DNA of 46,548 bases, taken from NCBI GenBank assembly GCA_002345675.1, contig DDWL01000048.1, positions 1 to 46,548 of the forward strand. Direction: 5' to 3'. Shown in pieces: positions 19,301 to 26,699 of the stretch. A program made the position numbers and the translations under genes. The notes under the pieces were generated by a model. The model saw only the letters and a list, made by a program, of their open reading frames with translations. It was not told the DNA's origin and did no database searches. This DNA comes from Bacteroidales bacterium UBA2287 (GTDB lineage: Bacteria > Bacteroidota > Bacteroidia > Bacteroidales > Tenuifilaceae). Within the stretch, counting starts at the first letter, position 1; each line of letters starts with the position of its first letter.

Positions 19301-19566
19301 GTCGAAAGAAACTGTGCTAAAACTTCATTTAACTCTTTATTATTGGCTTTGTAGCTTACTTTTCGTTCAACATCAATTTCGGTGTTGCTATAAACAAACC
19401 TATACACAGTTTGAAGTTCAATTTGCTTAAGAACCTCTTTTAGCGGCTGATTACTAACGTTAATAGTAATGTTGTTTGTGGACTGGGAAAATCCACAGAA
19501 GGAATGGAATAGCAAAGAAAATATAAATACTTTTACTAAGTTTTTGTTACTAAACCAATATTCCAT
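16321..19566 (-). CDS. SusC-type transporter with STN signalling domain
   Basis: A 1081-residue TonB-dependent outer-membrane transporter that can also signal. Order: signal sequence (to about residue 28); STN (secretin/TonB N-terminal) domain (about 32-105, ITINVSNQPLKEVLKQIELQTVYRFVYSN); carboxypeptidase-regulatory-like domain (about 118-195); plug (about 200-335, with LKGNSTGLNINKNSGTPGGAMTLRIRG, LYVIDGVPL and DASATAIYGARGSNGVVLITTKRG); then the barrel, ending in VYSFGLSIEF. STN domains contact a FecR anti-sigma protein across the periplasm, which matches the fecR gene 18 nt upstream. Ligand binding should release an ECF sigma factor, but none is encoded next to fecR. Confidence 0.95.
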   Translation of the reverse strand: MEYWFSNKNLVKVFIFSLLFHSFCGFSQSTNNITINVSNQPLKEVLKQIELQTVYRFVYSNTEIDVERKVSYKANNKELNEVLAQFLSTEKLDFQIKRNHIIITPAKTEEPTKEPRKFTGTVYDSKENFPIPGVNVLVAGLNIGTTTDSIGNFSISIPEGKHALIFSFIGYSSKEVLLDRALSSSLSIFLHESTLLLDEVIFYAYGKDSKRLISSAISNVKANQLTEFPSPGIIESLKGNSTGLNINKNSGTPGGAMTLRIRGISSIAAGADPLYVIDGVPLITQDLSLIVFGGQGVNTISNINPADVESVSILKDASATAIYGARGSNGVVLITTKRGRSQDPKIRFNLSLGLQEVSRTYQMLNAEQFMRYKNSASINDGGTVIYTEDIIASNSNNTDWQKELYKVAPIKNYDLSISGGSESSHYYISGNHFNQDGIAMGTNFVKYGARFNFDQKVSKRLCIGTSISLSKTVNNRKEGDQSLNSPVAMALSRYPIYPIYNTNGTFNEDGPNANPISIAKQHINVTYNWHTIGNVFLNYKIYEGLTYKAKYGIDYINFREHTFDPPTTRQGAKYQGLGIESTSEVEKKVFSNILSYTKSVTDKQSVDIIVGNEIEQGQRSSTYLRGEVFPSNQLEYLISSAEKISADAFLLESAIISYFGRAKYNFNNKYIVTFNSRFDGSSRFSNKNKYGLFPSGDFLWRISDEKFFSIKAINDFKLRVSYGVTGNDKIPDFLYITRFSASEYDNLSALYPVNISNPDLRWESTNQFNLGVDASFFKSRISISADYYYKKTKDLLFNKPTPPSSGFSSVVTNIGKLENKGFEFAVNTINTNKALRWESAFNISFNQNKVTELYKNQPIDNIGRGSQRIEVGEPIGIFYGYKSLGVDPATGDIIFEDFYKDGIIDVRDRQKIGSPHPLFEGGLSNSLSYANFDLNIFVQFCYGNKIFNGTRRYIEISKSNNQSSAVLNRWENPGDISDIPRATNLDPNENNRVSSRFIEDGSFVKLKSLKLAYNLNFGFTQKLNVSQFNVFIQAQNLYTLTKFSGMDPEVNYAGPDVIRSGVEFFTYPTAKVYSFGLSIEF

Positions 19567-19584
19567 AGCATTAACTTAAAATTG

Positions 19585-20529
19585 CTACTTGCCCAGTGTA
19601 TACACCATTCTGTTGTCAGAAATTTTATATTCAAAAGGTATAACAATTTTAAGAATTTCAGCTATTTCTTCAATCGATTCATCTCTAATTGTTAGCGTAA
19701 TTTTTTTATCGGCATCAATCTTAGGATCTATGTAGTACTTAACACCGTACCACTCCGATATGTTCTTTACTATGGTGCCAAACGAGCAGTTACTGAATAC
19801 CATGCTGCTATTCTCCCATGTATAGGCATTGCTGCTTAGTTTTCGGTAATCGACTATGCTATTCAGTTCTTTCGAAATAATAACAACATCGTTTGGGCTA
19901 AGGGTTTTTTCAAACTTACTGCCAGCAATTTTAACTTTTCCCGATATTAAACCCGTTTCAATATTGTTTTCGTTTTGTGAAGCCTTAACATAAAATTGAG
20001 TTCCTAAAACGGTAATGGTTGTGGTTTCCATATTTATAACAAAAGGGCAAATGGGGTCGTGCTTCACGTCAAAATATGCCTGTCCGTTAAAGTAAATCTC
20101 TCTTTTTTTCGAGTCAAACTCTTTGGGGTATTTTATTTCCGAATTAGGCTGTAGCCAAATTGTTGAGCCATCGGGAAGGTTAAACATTGTGCGCTTACCT
20201 TCGGGCGATTTATATGAAATTAGACCTTTATTTGAACTGATTTTTTCTATCGAAAAATAAAAAATTGAACTAAAAATCATAAGTGGAATAGCTACAGCAG
20301 CAGCATACCACAGCAGTTTTTTTCGGAACGGAACAACTTTAGGCTCAACCTCCCATCCTAGTTTTTGTTTAGTGCCTTTCCACATTTTATCCATGTTGGG
20401 CTTGGGGAATTGGTCTTTATAGCTATCCACATTATCCCAGGCGTGTTGCATTTCGCTATCGTCGGGAATTTTAAAATCCATAGGGTCTATTTTTTCCCGA
20501 TTTATATTGTTTTTATCGTCTGTAATCAT
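19585..20529 (-). CDS. FecR-family anti-sigma factor
   Basis: A 314-residue inner-membrane anti-sigma regulator. The cytoplasmic N-terminal part (about 1-85) is followed by one membrane helix (LLWYAAAVAIPLMIFSSIFYF, about 89-109), the FecR domain (about 118-215: YKSPEGKRTMFNLPDGSTIWLQPNSEIKYP, FNGQAYFDVKHD, VLGTQFYVKA) and a C-terminal DUF4974 domain (about 245-314). In Bacteroidota the ECF sigma gene is nearly always directly upstream, but here the upstream neighbour is a sensor gene in the same orientation and the 145-bp gap contains no gene. The nearest ECF sigma gene is at 39068-39661. Confidence 0.94.
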   Translation of the reverse strand: MITDDKNNINREKIDPMDFKIPDDSEMQHAWDNVDSYKDQFPKPNMDKMWKGTKQKLGWEVEPKVVPFRKKLLWYAAAVAIPLMIFSSIFYFSIEKISSNKGLISYKSPEGKRTMFNLPDGSTIWLQPNSEIKYPKEFDSKKREIYFNGQAYFDVKHDPICPFVINMETTTITVLGTQFYVKASQNENNIETGLISGKVKIAGSKFEKTLSPNDVVIISKELNSIVDYRKLSSNAYTWENSSMVFSNCSFGTIVKNISEWYGVKYYIDPKIDADKKITLTIRDESIEEIAEILKIVIPFEYKISDNRMVYTLGK

Positions 20530-20552
20530 TTTTATTCTTTGTTTGCTTTACT

Positions 20553-20583
20553 TAATACACTTAATATGTAGCCCTACCCTTAA
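20553..20583 (-). promoter_or_regulatory. Candidate ECF promoter of the fecR operon
   Basis: On the minus strand TTAAGGGTAG (20583-20574) is followed after 15 nt by GTATTA (20558-20553), 23 nt before the fecR start. It is the same two-part arrangement as at 10220-10249 before the first susC. Confidence 0.45.
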
Positions 20584-20674
20584 ATGGATTATTTTATTAT
20601 CGGCAATTTTTGCAGATGTTAAAACATGCATAAAATACCAAAATCATAACATGCTACACCAGTTAAAAATTTAC

Positions 20675-22969
20675 TTACCTTGCATTCGTAATATCGGTAG
20701 CCACTTTTAGCACCTTGTAAACTTCGCCAAGTGAGTTTTGAATAGGAGTGTAGGTTTCTAGGAATATAAAGTCCTTCCCTTTCATTTTCACCTTTGTAGT
20801 TTGTTTCTGTATTTGCCCCTTACGAATATTCGACCAAAACTGCTCGTAGGTCATCTTTTGCTCATCGGTCATTACAAGGTTCTCGGAATGATGATGGCCA
20901 ATGGCTTCATCGCGCGAAATTCCAAGTAACTCGAGATAGGCATCGTTTATAGTAATAATAACCCCTTTACTGTCGTACTCCATTACGTAGTTCGAAGCGT
21001 TTAGGGCATTTATTAATCCCTCCATTTCGAAAGTTTTACGTGCTGCTTCCTCTTGAGTGGCCTGAAGTTCCTCAAGGTTTTGTCGCATTTCCTCTTCCTG
21101 TGCGGCCATCATTTCGGCTTGCTCTTGCGATTTGCGAAGCAATTCGTTGGTTTTATGGTTTATTCGAACTGTTCGAAGCGTTGCTGCAATGCTCTCGGCA
21201 AGCTTTTCGGCCAGTTCAATTTCGTGTTTCTCAAACTTTTTTAGCGAAGCTAATTCAATTACCCCTAGGACGTCGTCCTCAATTCGGAGCGGAATAAGCA
21301 AAAGAGTATTTGGATTTGTACCCCCAAGTCCCGAGGTTACCTCAATGTATTCTTGTGGAACTTCGGAAATGTAAATGGTCTCTTTTTCGGCTGCACATGC
21401 ACCAATTAACCCCGAACCTAGCTCGTAGCTTTTTTCAATAAATCGTTTGCGATCGTAAGCAAATGCCGATACCAAATCGAATGTTACTTTATCCTGTTTA
21501 AGGTCCTCGTTGCGAACAAATATGCCCCCCAAACTTGCGTTTAGGTACCAAACAAGGTTTTTAATTACCTCGTCGCCCAGAAGACTTAGGTTGTCGTTAT
21601 TTTGCCTTAGTATATCGCCAAATTTTGCAAGCCCCTCGTTAATCCACTGCCTAATAGCTTCGTGCTGCTTTCTTTCTGCATCCTCTTCTTTTGCTTTACG
21701 AAGACTATTGCGCATATCAATTAGCGAACGACCCAAAACATCATCTTCGCTAAGAAGGTTAAGGTCGGCTTCGAGTTTTCCATGGCCAATACTAGCTGCA
21801 AAATTGGTTTTAGTAATTAATCCATCAATCGATTTTGATAGAGCCAACGACATTTGTGAAATTTCATCGCCAGTATTAAATTCAACGTGCATGGACTTGT
21901 CAACATGACCCTTCGAAAGCTTTTCGAGAAGAGCAGTAATCCTTTTAATTGGGCGGGTAATATTATTTGCAAGTACAAAAATTATGAGAACTAAAATAAG
22001 CACGCTAATAATTCCAACTATAAGACTAATGTTAAAGTTCTTATTGGCCTCTGCTAAAATAATTCTTTCGGGAACAACAATTCCAAACGACCAGGGCGTA
22101 TTTGTTTGTCCAATTTCAATGGGGCTAAAGCTGTAGTAAAACTTGTCGCCTTCGTCGTTTGTAAATGTAAAGCTGAACTTTTCGCCTCTTTTAACCTTCT
22201 CAATAATTTGCTCCTTATTATTGAGTTCTGGGAGAACATCGGCAATGTTTTTTCTGAAAAGTGACGTGTCGGGGTTGGCAACAAAAACGCCCTTATTCGA
22301 CATTAAAAATGCCCTGCTTTCGGGGTAAGGCTTAATTCCCGAAATCAAGTCTTGAAACCGTCCAAGAAAAAGGTCGATACCTACAAGACCAACATATTTG
22401 CCGCTTTTGAACATGGGGCTTGTTAACGAGGTCATTAACCCACCAACCTGAAGGGTCGAAAGGTAGGGCTCAACAATGCACTCTTTTCCTGCAAGCTTAA
22501 GCGAAGCGTAAACTGGAGGGTCTTTATCTAAGCTTCGCTTTTCGTATTTCGATAGTAGCTTACCATTTACACGGTAGCAAATGTGTAGCCAACGACCATG
22601 CGTTTTGTCCCAGGTTGGGTCCAAGTAGCTAAATTCCCAGCTATCCCAAATGGCATCGAGGTGCGTGTTATTTGCCATTACTTGATTGTACATTCCAATT
22701 AAAAGCTCTTGCCACTGAGGAAATGGAATCTGTTGGTGCTCTAAAAAAGCGTTCGAGAGCGACCGCACAATAGCTAGGTCGCTATTCAGCGAACTCTCAA
22801 TTATTGCAGCGTAATGGTCGGTATGGGTGTCGGTTAGTTCCGTTGTGTTTTTGTAAGCAATTTGCTTGGTTGTTATGCTAAAGTAACCTATGGTAATGGC
22901 AAAAAGTAGAGTTGAAGCACCAAGTATAAAAATGGTAATTTTTTGCCTAATGTTTAGTTTCACCCTCAT
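20675..22969 (-). CDS. Cache-HAMP-GAF-PAS sensor without output domain
   Basis: A 764-residue membrane sensor from the preferred Met at 22969 (MRVKLNIRQK); the frame is open to 23026. Order: TM1 (about 11-31), periplasmic double-Cache-like domain (about 35-305), TM2 (about 314-336), HAMP (about 336-390, NNITRPIKRITALLEKLSKG), a second HAMP-like/helical stretch (390-450), GAF (about 455-605), a Glu/Gln-rich coiled coil (605-645, QAEMMAAQEEEMRQNLEELQATQEE), and PAS (about 650-764). It ends in the PAS domain, with no histidine kinase, phosphatase, GGDEF or methyl-accepting module. Cache domains bind small extracellular ligands. It must signal through a partner. The protein at 33910-36219 has the same architecture and close sequence similarity. 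Confidence 0.88.
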   Translation of the reverse strand: MRVKLNIRQKITIFILGASTLLFAITIGYFSITTKQIAYKNTTELTDTHTDHYAAIIESSLNSDLAIVRSLSNAFLEHQQIPFPQWQELLIGMYNQVMANNTHLDAIWDSWEFSYLDPTWDKTHGRWLHICYRVNGKLLSKYEKRSLDKDPPVYASLKLAGKECIVEPYLSTLQVGGLMTSLTSPMFKSGKYVGLVGIDLFLGRFQDLISGIKPYPESRAFLMSNKGVFVANPDTSLFRKNIADVLPELNNKEQIIEKVKRGEKFSFTFTNDEGDKFYYSFSPIEIGQTNTPWSFGIVVPERIILAEANKNFNISLIVGIISVLILVLIIFVLANNITRPIKRITALLEKLSKGHVDKSMHVEFNTGDEISQMSLALSKSIDGLITKTNFAASIGHGKLEADLNLLSEDDVLGRSLIDMRNSLRKAKEEDAERKQHEAIRQWINEGLAKFGDILRQNNDNLSLLGDEVIKNLVWYLNASLGGIFVRNEDLKQDKVTFDLVSAFAYDRKRFIEKSYELGSGLIGACAAEKETIYISEVPQEYIEVTSGLGGTNPNTLLLIPLRIEDDVLGVIELASLKKFEKHEIELAEKLAESIAATLRTVRINHKTNELLRKSQEQAEMMAAQEEEMRQNLEELQATQEEAARKTFEMEGLINALNASNYVMEYDSKGVIITINDAYLELLGISRDEAIGHHHSENLVMTDEQKMTYEQFWSNIRKGQIQKQTTKVKMKGKDFIFLETYTPIQNSLGEVYKVLKVATDITNAR

Positions 22970-23161
22970 GGCAGTAATGGTTTTTAAGGCTTTAAACTTA
23001 GTAAAAAAGGCGATTAACTCAAACAAACTACTGCAAAAAACTAAAATAGTATATTACAAATGCTGTTAGGTTGTCAAATTGCGATTATTTATTAGTGTCG
23101 GGTTTTGTGCAATTCATTTTATTAAAAGCGCTAATTGCAAGGAAAATTTAAAAAAAACCCT

Positions 23162-23169
23162 TAGGTTTG
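23162..23169 (+). promoter_or_regulatory. Candidate -7 box upstream of CPBP gene
   Basis: TAGGTTTG matches TAnnTTTG and ends 17 nt before the ATG at 23187. A TTG lies about 24 nt upstream, a little further than usual. It supports the internal start chosen for the protease gene. Confidence 0.4.
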
Positions 23170-23186
23170 AAAAAAAATTACTCAAG

Positions 23187-24248
23187 ATGAATTCGCAGCA
23201 AAGTAATGTAACCCCTGGTGTTGGGCTTGTTTTGTTAGTTCTTTTAGCGCTTATTGGGTCGGTTTTTTTTATGGTTATAGGTGGACTTGTTAGCATGCTT
23301 TTAACCGAAAGTTCATCAATCTCCGAAGCGCTTTCGGCCGATTATACAAACCTCGATGGCTTAAACTCAATTCGAATTCTTCAGTCGTTTCAAACTTTAG
23401 GGCTTTTTATATTTCCAGCGGTTCTCTTTGCATTTATACACACAAAGCAACCTTTTACATTTTTAGGATTTAATCGGGTTAGCCTGCGCTTTCTATTACT
23501 TTCCGTTGCCTTTATGTTTATAGCACTACCAGGCATTAACTTTTTAGCTTCGCTTAATGCACTTATACCAATGCCCCAGTGGGCAATCGATTTAGAACTA
23601 AAAGCACTGGAAATAACAGAAGCTCTTTTAACTACAAAAAGTTTTACTATTTTCTTGTCGAACATATTTGTTGTTGCTGTGCTGCCAGCATTGGGCGAAG
23701 AACTTTTCTTTAGGGGGGTTATGCAACCATTCGTTATAAAATTATTAAGGAACTCGGTTGGATTTTTACAATCTTTTTTTACAAAACTATTAAATAAATC
23801 CTTTTGGGGAATTTTAAAACCTCTTATTACAAAATTACTACAGAACTCCTTTTGGACAGTTTATCATTCTTTTTCTTCCAAATTATTACAGAATCCCTTT
23901 TTGGGAATTTTTATTACTGCTTTTGTTTTTAGCGCAATTCATTTCCAGTTTCAGGGTTTTATTCCTCGTTTAGCTTTAGGAATGATGTTTGGCTACTTAT
24001 ACCTATGGAGCGGATCGCTTTGGGTGCCAATTGCGGTTCACTTTGTGAACAATGCAAGCGCAACCATAGTTTTTTACTTAATTGGAAATGGGAAACTGCC
24101 AGCGCACACCGAAAACATAGGCGAACTTAACCAACTATGGGCTGTTGGACTTACAAGTATTATTTTTGCAGGCGTTTTGGGGTATTTACTTTGGACAGAA
24201 AAGTCGAAAAAGTTAAACGCTGTAGTCGGCCAACCCGCTAACGAATAG
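23187..24248 (+). CDS. CPBP-family intramembrane protease with internal repeat
   Basis: A polytopic membrane protein of the CPBP (CAAX protease/bacteriocin-processing, Abi) family, 353 residues from the chosen ATG; the frame is open to 23079, but the upstream part lacks features and precedes a promoter-like box. The catalytic motifs are EELFFR (E171, E172, R176), FSAIHFQF (H252) and PIAVHFVNN (H285). The gap between R176 and H252 is about 76 residues, roughly 45 more than I expect for the family. The excess is made of four tandem copies of a ~16-residue segment with the core KLLxNxF. The substrate is unknown; bacterial members act in envelope processing or peptide immunity. Its 3' end overlaps the convergent gene by 36 bp. 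Confidence 0.87.
   Translation: MNSQQSNVTPGVGLVLLVLLALIGSVFFMVIGGLVSMLLTESSSISEALSADYTNLDGLNSIRILQSFQTLGLFIFPAVLFAFIHTKQPFTFLGFNRVSLRFLLLSVAFMFIALPGINFLASLNALIPMPQWAIDLELKALEITEALLTTKSFTIFLSNIFVVAVLPALGEELFFRGVMQPFVIKLLRNSVGFLQSFFTKLLNKSFWGILKPLITKLLQNSFWTVYHSFSSKLLQNPFLGIFITAFVFSAIHFQFQGFIPRLALGMMFGYLYLWSGSLWVPIAVHFVNNASATIVFYLIGNGKLPAHTENIGELNQLWAVGLTSIIFAGVLGYLLWTEKSKKLNAVVGQPANE
23739..23918 (+). repeat. Four tandem copies of a 45-48 bp coding repeat
   Basis: Repeat units begin at the Lys codons at 23739, 23784, 23832 and 23880 (periods 45, 48, 48). The protein units read KLLRNSVGFLQS, KLLNKSFWGILKP, KLLQNSFWTVYHS and KLLQNPFLGIFIT. The DNA of units three and four is very similar (AAATTACTACAGAACTCC against AAATTATTACAGAATCCC), suggesting fairly recent duplication. 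All copies keep the reading frame. Confidence 0.85.
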
Positions 24249-24947
24249 TTGTAATCCTTTCAGCTCATTTTTACGGTAAACGTATACAACTCCATACTGT
24301 GTTGCCAAGTCGCGGCGTTCATCGTCGGGGTGATGGCTATATGTTTCCTCAACTTCGTTCCAAATATTAAGAATTATTTCGTCGGCTCGTTTACGTAAAG
24401 AATCAAGTTCTAGCTGTGCTCTTTGTGTGTTTTGCTGAAGTATTTTTTGATGGTTAAATGCATCTACAAAGTTATGATACCTAACCTTAACCACTGCAAT
24501 GGTTGGATTGGTTACAGGAGGCTGCCCTTTTCCTAAACGTATGGTTTCCCCATCAATTATTTTTTTACCCCAGTCAATTAGCTCCTTGTCGGTATTTAGG
24601 GTTGGCAGTTTTCTCTCGTCAATGTCCATTCCGTAGGCAAGCCTTATTTGTTCAGACATTTCGCCTCTCGATATGGCCATATTTATAACCTGAATAAAGT
24701 GCGAAAGGTACAGTCGAGCCTTTTTGTGAACAGCCTGGTAATCCTTGTTTTTTTCAATTTGAATATTGTAGGTTGTCTTATAGTGCGACATCGACTTTTC
24801 AAAGTTGTTAATGAAGAGTTCAACCTTGCTAAAAGTGCTCTGCGAAAATGCCATTTTAAACGGAGGGAGCTCTTTTCCCTTTTTTAGAGCAGTTTTTAGT
24901 GCCCTTAGGCGGGCGCTATCGGTGTTTGGGAGTCGACGGTAAGGCAT
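24213..24947 (-). CDS. Conserved hypothetical protein, MPYRRLPNTD type
   Basis: From the preferred start (Met at 24947) the 244-residue product begins MPYRRLPNTDSARLRALKTAL, a start I recognise from a conserved but uncharacterised Bacteroidota protein family. The frame is open to 25022, but the extra 25 residues would overlap the promoter-like sequence upstream. The protein is helix-rich and hydrophilic, with no signal peptide or membrane segment once the shorter start is used; segments such as MAISRGEMSEQIRLAYGMD and LRKRADEIILNIWNEVEETYSH are strongly helical. The function is unknown. Its 3' end overlaps the end of the protease gene by 36 bp on the opposite strand. Confidence 0.8.
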   Translation of the reverse strand: MPYRRLPNTDSARLRALKTALKKGKELPPFKMAFSQSTFSKVELFINNFEKSMSHYKTTYNIQIEKNKDYQAVHKKARLYLSHFIQVINMAISRGEMSEQIRLAYGMDIDERKLPTLNTDKELIDWGKKIIDGETIRLGKGQPPVTNPTIAVVKVRYHNFVDAFNHQKILQQNTQRAQLELDSLRKRADEIILNIWNEVEETYSHHPDDERRDLATQYGVVYVYRKNELKGLQLFVSGLADYSV

Positions 24948-24980
24948 AATGGCGGCGGTTAATAAGTTGTTAACAACATG

Positions 24981-25010
24981 CGAATATAAAAACAATAATA
25001 CAAAAAACAA
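24981..25010 (-). promoter_or_regulatory. Candidate promoter of the MPYRRLPNTD gene
   Basis: On the minus strand TTG (25010-25008), a 19-nt spacer and TATATTCG (24988-24981) resemble a Bacteroidota promoter with one mismatch in the -7 box (TTCG for TTTG). The chosen start is 34 nt downstream. The same TATATTCG box precedes the stress-protein gene at 30356-31150. Confidence 0.4.
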
Positions 25011-25151
25011 GAGTATTCGCAATATTTTTTACTAATTATTACAAATTGACTTAAAAGAAGTTATCTTGCGAATAGGGTTGTTGCGGTTGTAGTCCTTAAT
25101 ACTTCTCACATTCCTTTTATGGCAACTAAAAATAAAATGGGTAAAAATTTT

Positions 25152-25159
25152 TACCTTTG
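25152..25159 (+). promoter_or_regulatory. Candidate -7 box upstream of kbl
   Basis: TACCTTTG is an exact match to TAnnTTTG, 30 nt before the kbl start. No clear -33 TTG is found at normal spacing. Confidence 0.45.
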
Positions 25160-25189
25160 AAGCATAAAATCGCTTAACAACTTCAATTT

Positions 25190-26380
25190 ATGTACGGTAA
25201 ACTAAAAGATTTTTTAGCCTCCGAGCTAAAGGCAATCGATAGCGCTGGTCTTTTTAAAAAGGAGCGCATAATTACTACAGCACAACAAGCAAAAATTAAG
25301 GTAAGTACAGGCCAGGAAGTGCTTAACTTTTGTGCCAATAACTACCTTGGTCTTTCTAATCACCCTCGTTTGGTTAAGGCCGCTAAAAATACCCTCGACT
25401 CTCATGGATTTGGAATGTCGTCGGTTCGCTTTATTTGCGGAACGCAAGATATTCACAAGGAACTCGAGAAGAAAATTTCGGACTACTTTGGCATGGAGGA
25501 TACTATTCTTTACATTGCAGCCTTCGACGCTAACGGTGGGATTTTTGAGCCAATTTTTGGCGAGGAGGATGCAATAATTTCCGACGCACTAAACCATGCT
25601 TCAATTATTGATGGCGTTCGACTTTGTAAAGCGCAGCGCTACCGCTACAACAACGCCGATATGGTCGACCTTGAGGAAAAGCTTAAACTTGCTCAGGCTC
25701 AACGTTTCCGCATTATTGTTACCGACGGTGTTTTTTCAATGGATGGCAATGTGCCTCCAATGGACAAAATTGTTGAACTCGCCGAAAAGTACGATGCACT
25801 TATTATGGTCGACGAGAGCCACTCGGCAGGTGTTGCTGGCGCTACTGGTCGCGGCGTTACCGAGCAGTTTAACTGTCGCGGTAAGGTCGATATTATAACT
25901 GGCACTCTAGGTAAGGCTTTTGGTGGTGGTTGTGGTGGATTTACCACTGGAAAAAAGGAGATTATCGATATGCTTCGCCAGCGTTCACGTCCTTACCTTT
26001 TCTCTAACTCAATGCCTCCTGCAATTGTTGGTGCAGGTATCGAAGCCTTTAATATGCTTGCCGAAAGCAACGACCTTCACACAAAACTAATGGAGAACAC
26101 AAGCTACTTCACTAAAAAAATGAAGGAAGCTGGCTTCGATATTAAGCCAACACAAAGCGCAATTGTTGCCGTAATGCTTTACGACGCTAAATTGTCGCAA
26201 GAAATGGCCGCAACATTACTTAACGAGGGTATTTACGTTATTGGTTTTTACTATCCAGTAGTTCCAAAGGACCAAGCACGCATTCGCGTACAAGTATCAG
26301 CGGGGCACTCGCTCGAAGATTTGGATAAGTGCATTGCTGCATTCACTAAAGTTGGTAAACAGTTAGGTGTTGTGAAGTAA
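25190..26380 (+). CDS. kbl: Glycine C-acetyltransferase (KBL)
   Basis: A 396-residue pyridoxal-phosphate enzyme of the alpha-oxoamine synthase family. 2-Amino-3-ketobutyrate CoA ligase converts 2-amino-3-oxobutanoate plus CoA to glycine and acetyl-CoA in threonine breakdown. Visible features are FCANNYLGLSNHPRL, the PLP-contact VDESHSAG, and the Schiff-base lysine in TGTLGKAFGGG; RVQVSAGHSLEDLD closes the fold. Length and N terminus (MYGKLKDFLASEL) match Kbl rather than serine palmitoyltransferase or BioF. The usual partner, threonine dehydrogenase, is not adjacent, and the gene appears to be transcribed alone from the promoter-like box at 25152. Confidence 0.93.
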   Translation: MYGKLKDFLASELKAIDSAGLFKKERIITTAQQAKIKVSTGQEVLNFCANNYLGLSNHPRLVKAAKNTLDSHGFGMSSVRFICGTQDIHKELEKKISDYFGMEDTILYIAAFDANGGIFEPIFGEEDAIISDALNHASIIDGVRLCKAQRYRYNNADMVDLEEKLKLAQAQRFRIIVTDGVFSMDGNVPPMDKIVELAEKYDALIMVDESHSAGVAGATGRGVTEQFNCRGKVDIITGTLGKAFGGGCGGFTTGKKEIIDMLRQRSRPYLFSNSMPPAIVGAGIEAFNMLAESNDLHTKLMENTSYFTKKMKEAGFDIKPTQSAIVAVMLYDAKLSQEMAATLLNEGIYVIGFYYPVVPKDQARIRVQVSAGHSLEDLDKCIAAFTKVGKQLGVVK

Positions 26381-26644
26381 TAACGTGAGTTCGACGTAAG
26401 TTTAACACAGAGGTTTTGTGTTTTGCATTTTACAAAATGATTGTTTTATTACGATTCGAAATTATCATAATGACGTTAATTGTTATTTAGAAGCATAACT
26501 TGTATCGATGAAATAGGCTGAGATTACAGAGGTTTTATGATTTTGTATAAATGAAAAATCATCAAAAAATTACGGAATATTATTTTCTCTATTCAATGTT
26601 ATTACTTTTATTCAACTTAAGTTTATAATATTGCTTAATAAACT
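26381..26644. other. Non-coding region after kbl with short direct repeats
   Basis: No gene is seen in this AT-rich stretch. Two similar segments, CAGAGGTTTTGTGTTTTG at 26408-26425 and ACAGAGGTTTTATGATTTTG at 26526-26545, form a loose direct repeat about 118 bp apart. CGTGAGTTCGACG near the kbl stop resembles a motif often met in Bacteroidota intergenic DNA. The function is unknown. Confidence 0.4.
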
Positions 26645-26678
26645 AAAAAATCCGGTTCAATTTTGAACCGGATTTTTT
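26645..26678. terminator. Bidirectional terminator between kbl and dNK gene
   Basis: The stem TCCGGTTC / GAACCGGA is flanked by A6 on the left and T6 on the right, so it has a T-run on both strands. It lies 22 nt past the stop of the leftward kinase gene and can also end kbl transcription. Confidence 0.88.
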
Positions 26679-26699
26679 TATGATTATGTTTTCAAAACA

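Noticed and set aside
20530..20674. Search for a small or broken ECF sigma gene upstream of fecR
   Set aside because: The 145-bp gap is AT-rich with stops in all frames and no sigma motif.
21510..21908. 132-codon plus-strand frame inside the first Cache sensor
   Set aside because: It is Ser/Arg/Leu-rich low-complexity translation, antisense to a conserved sensor gene.
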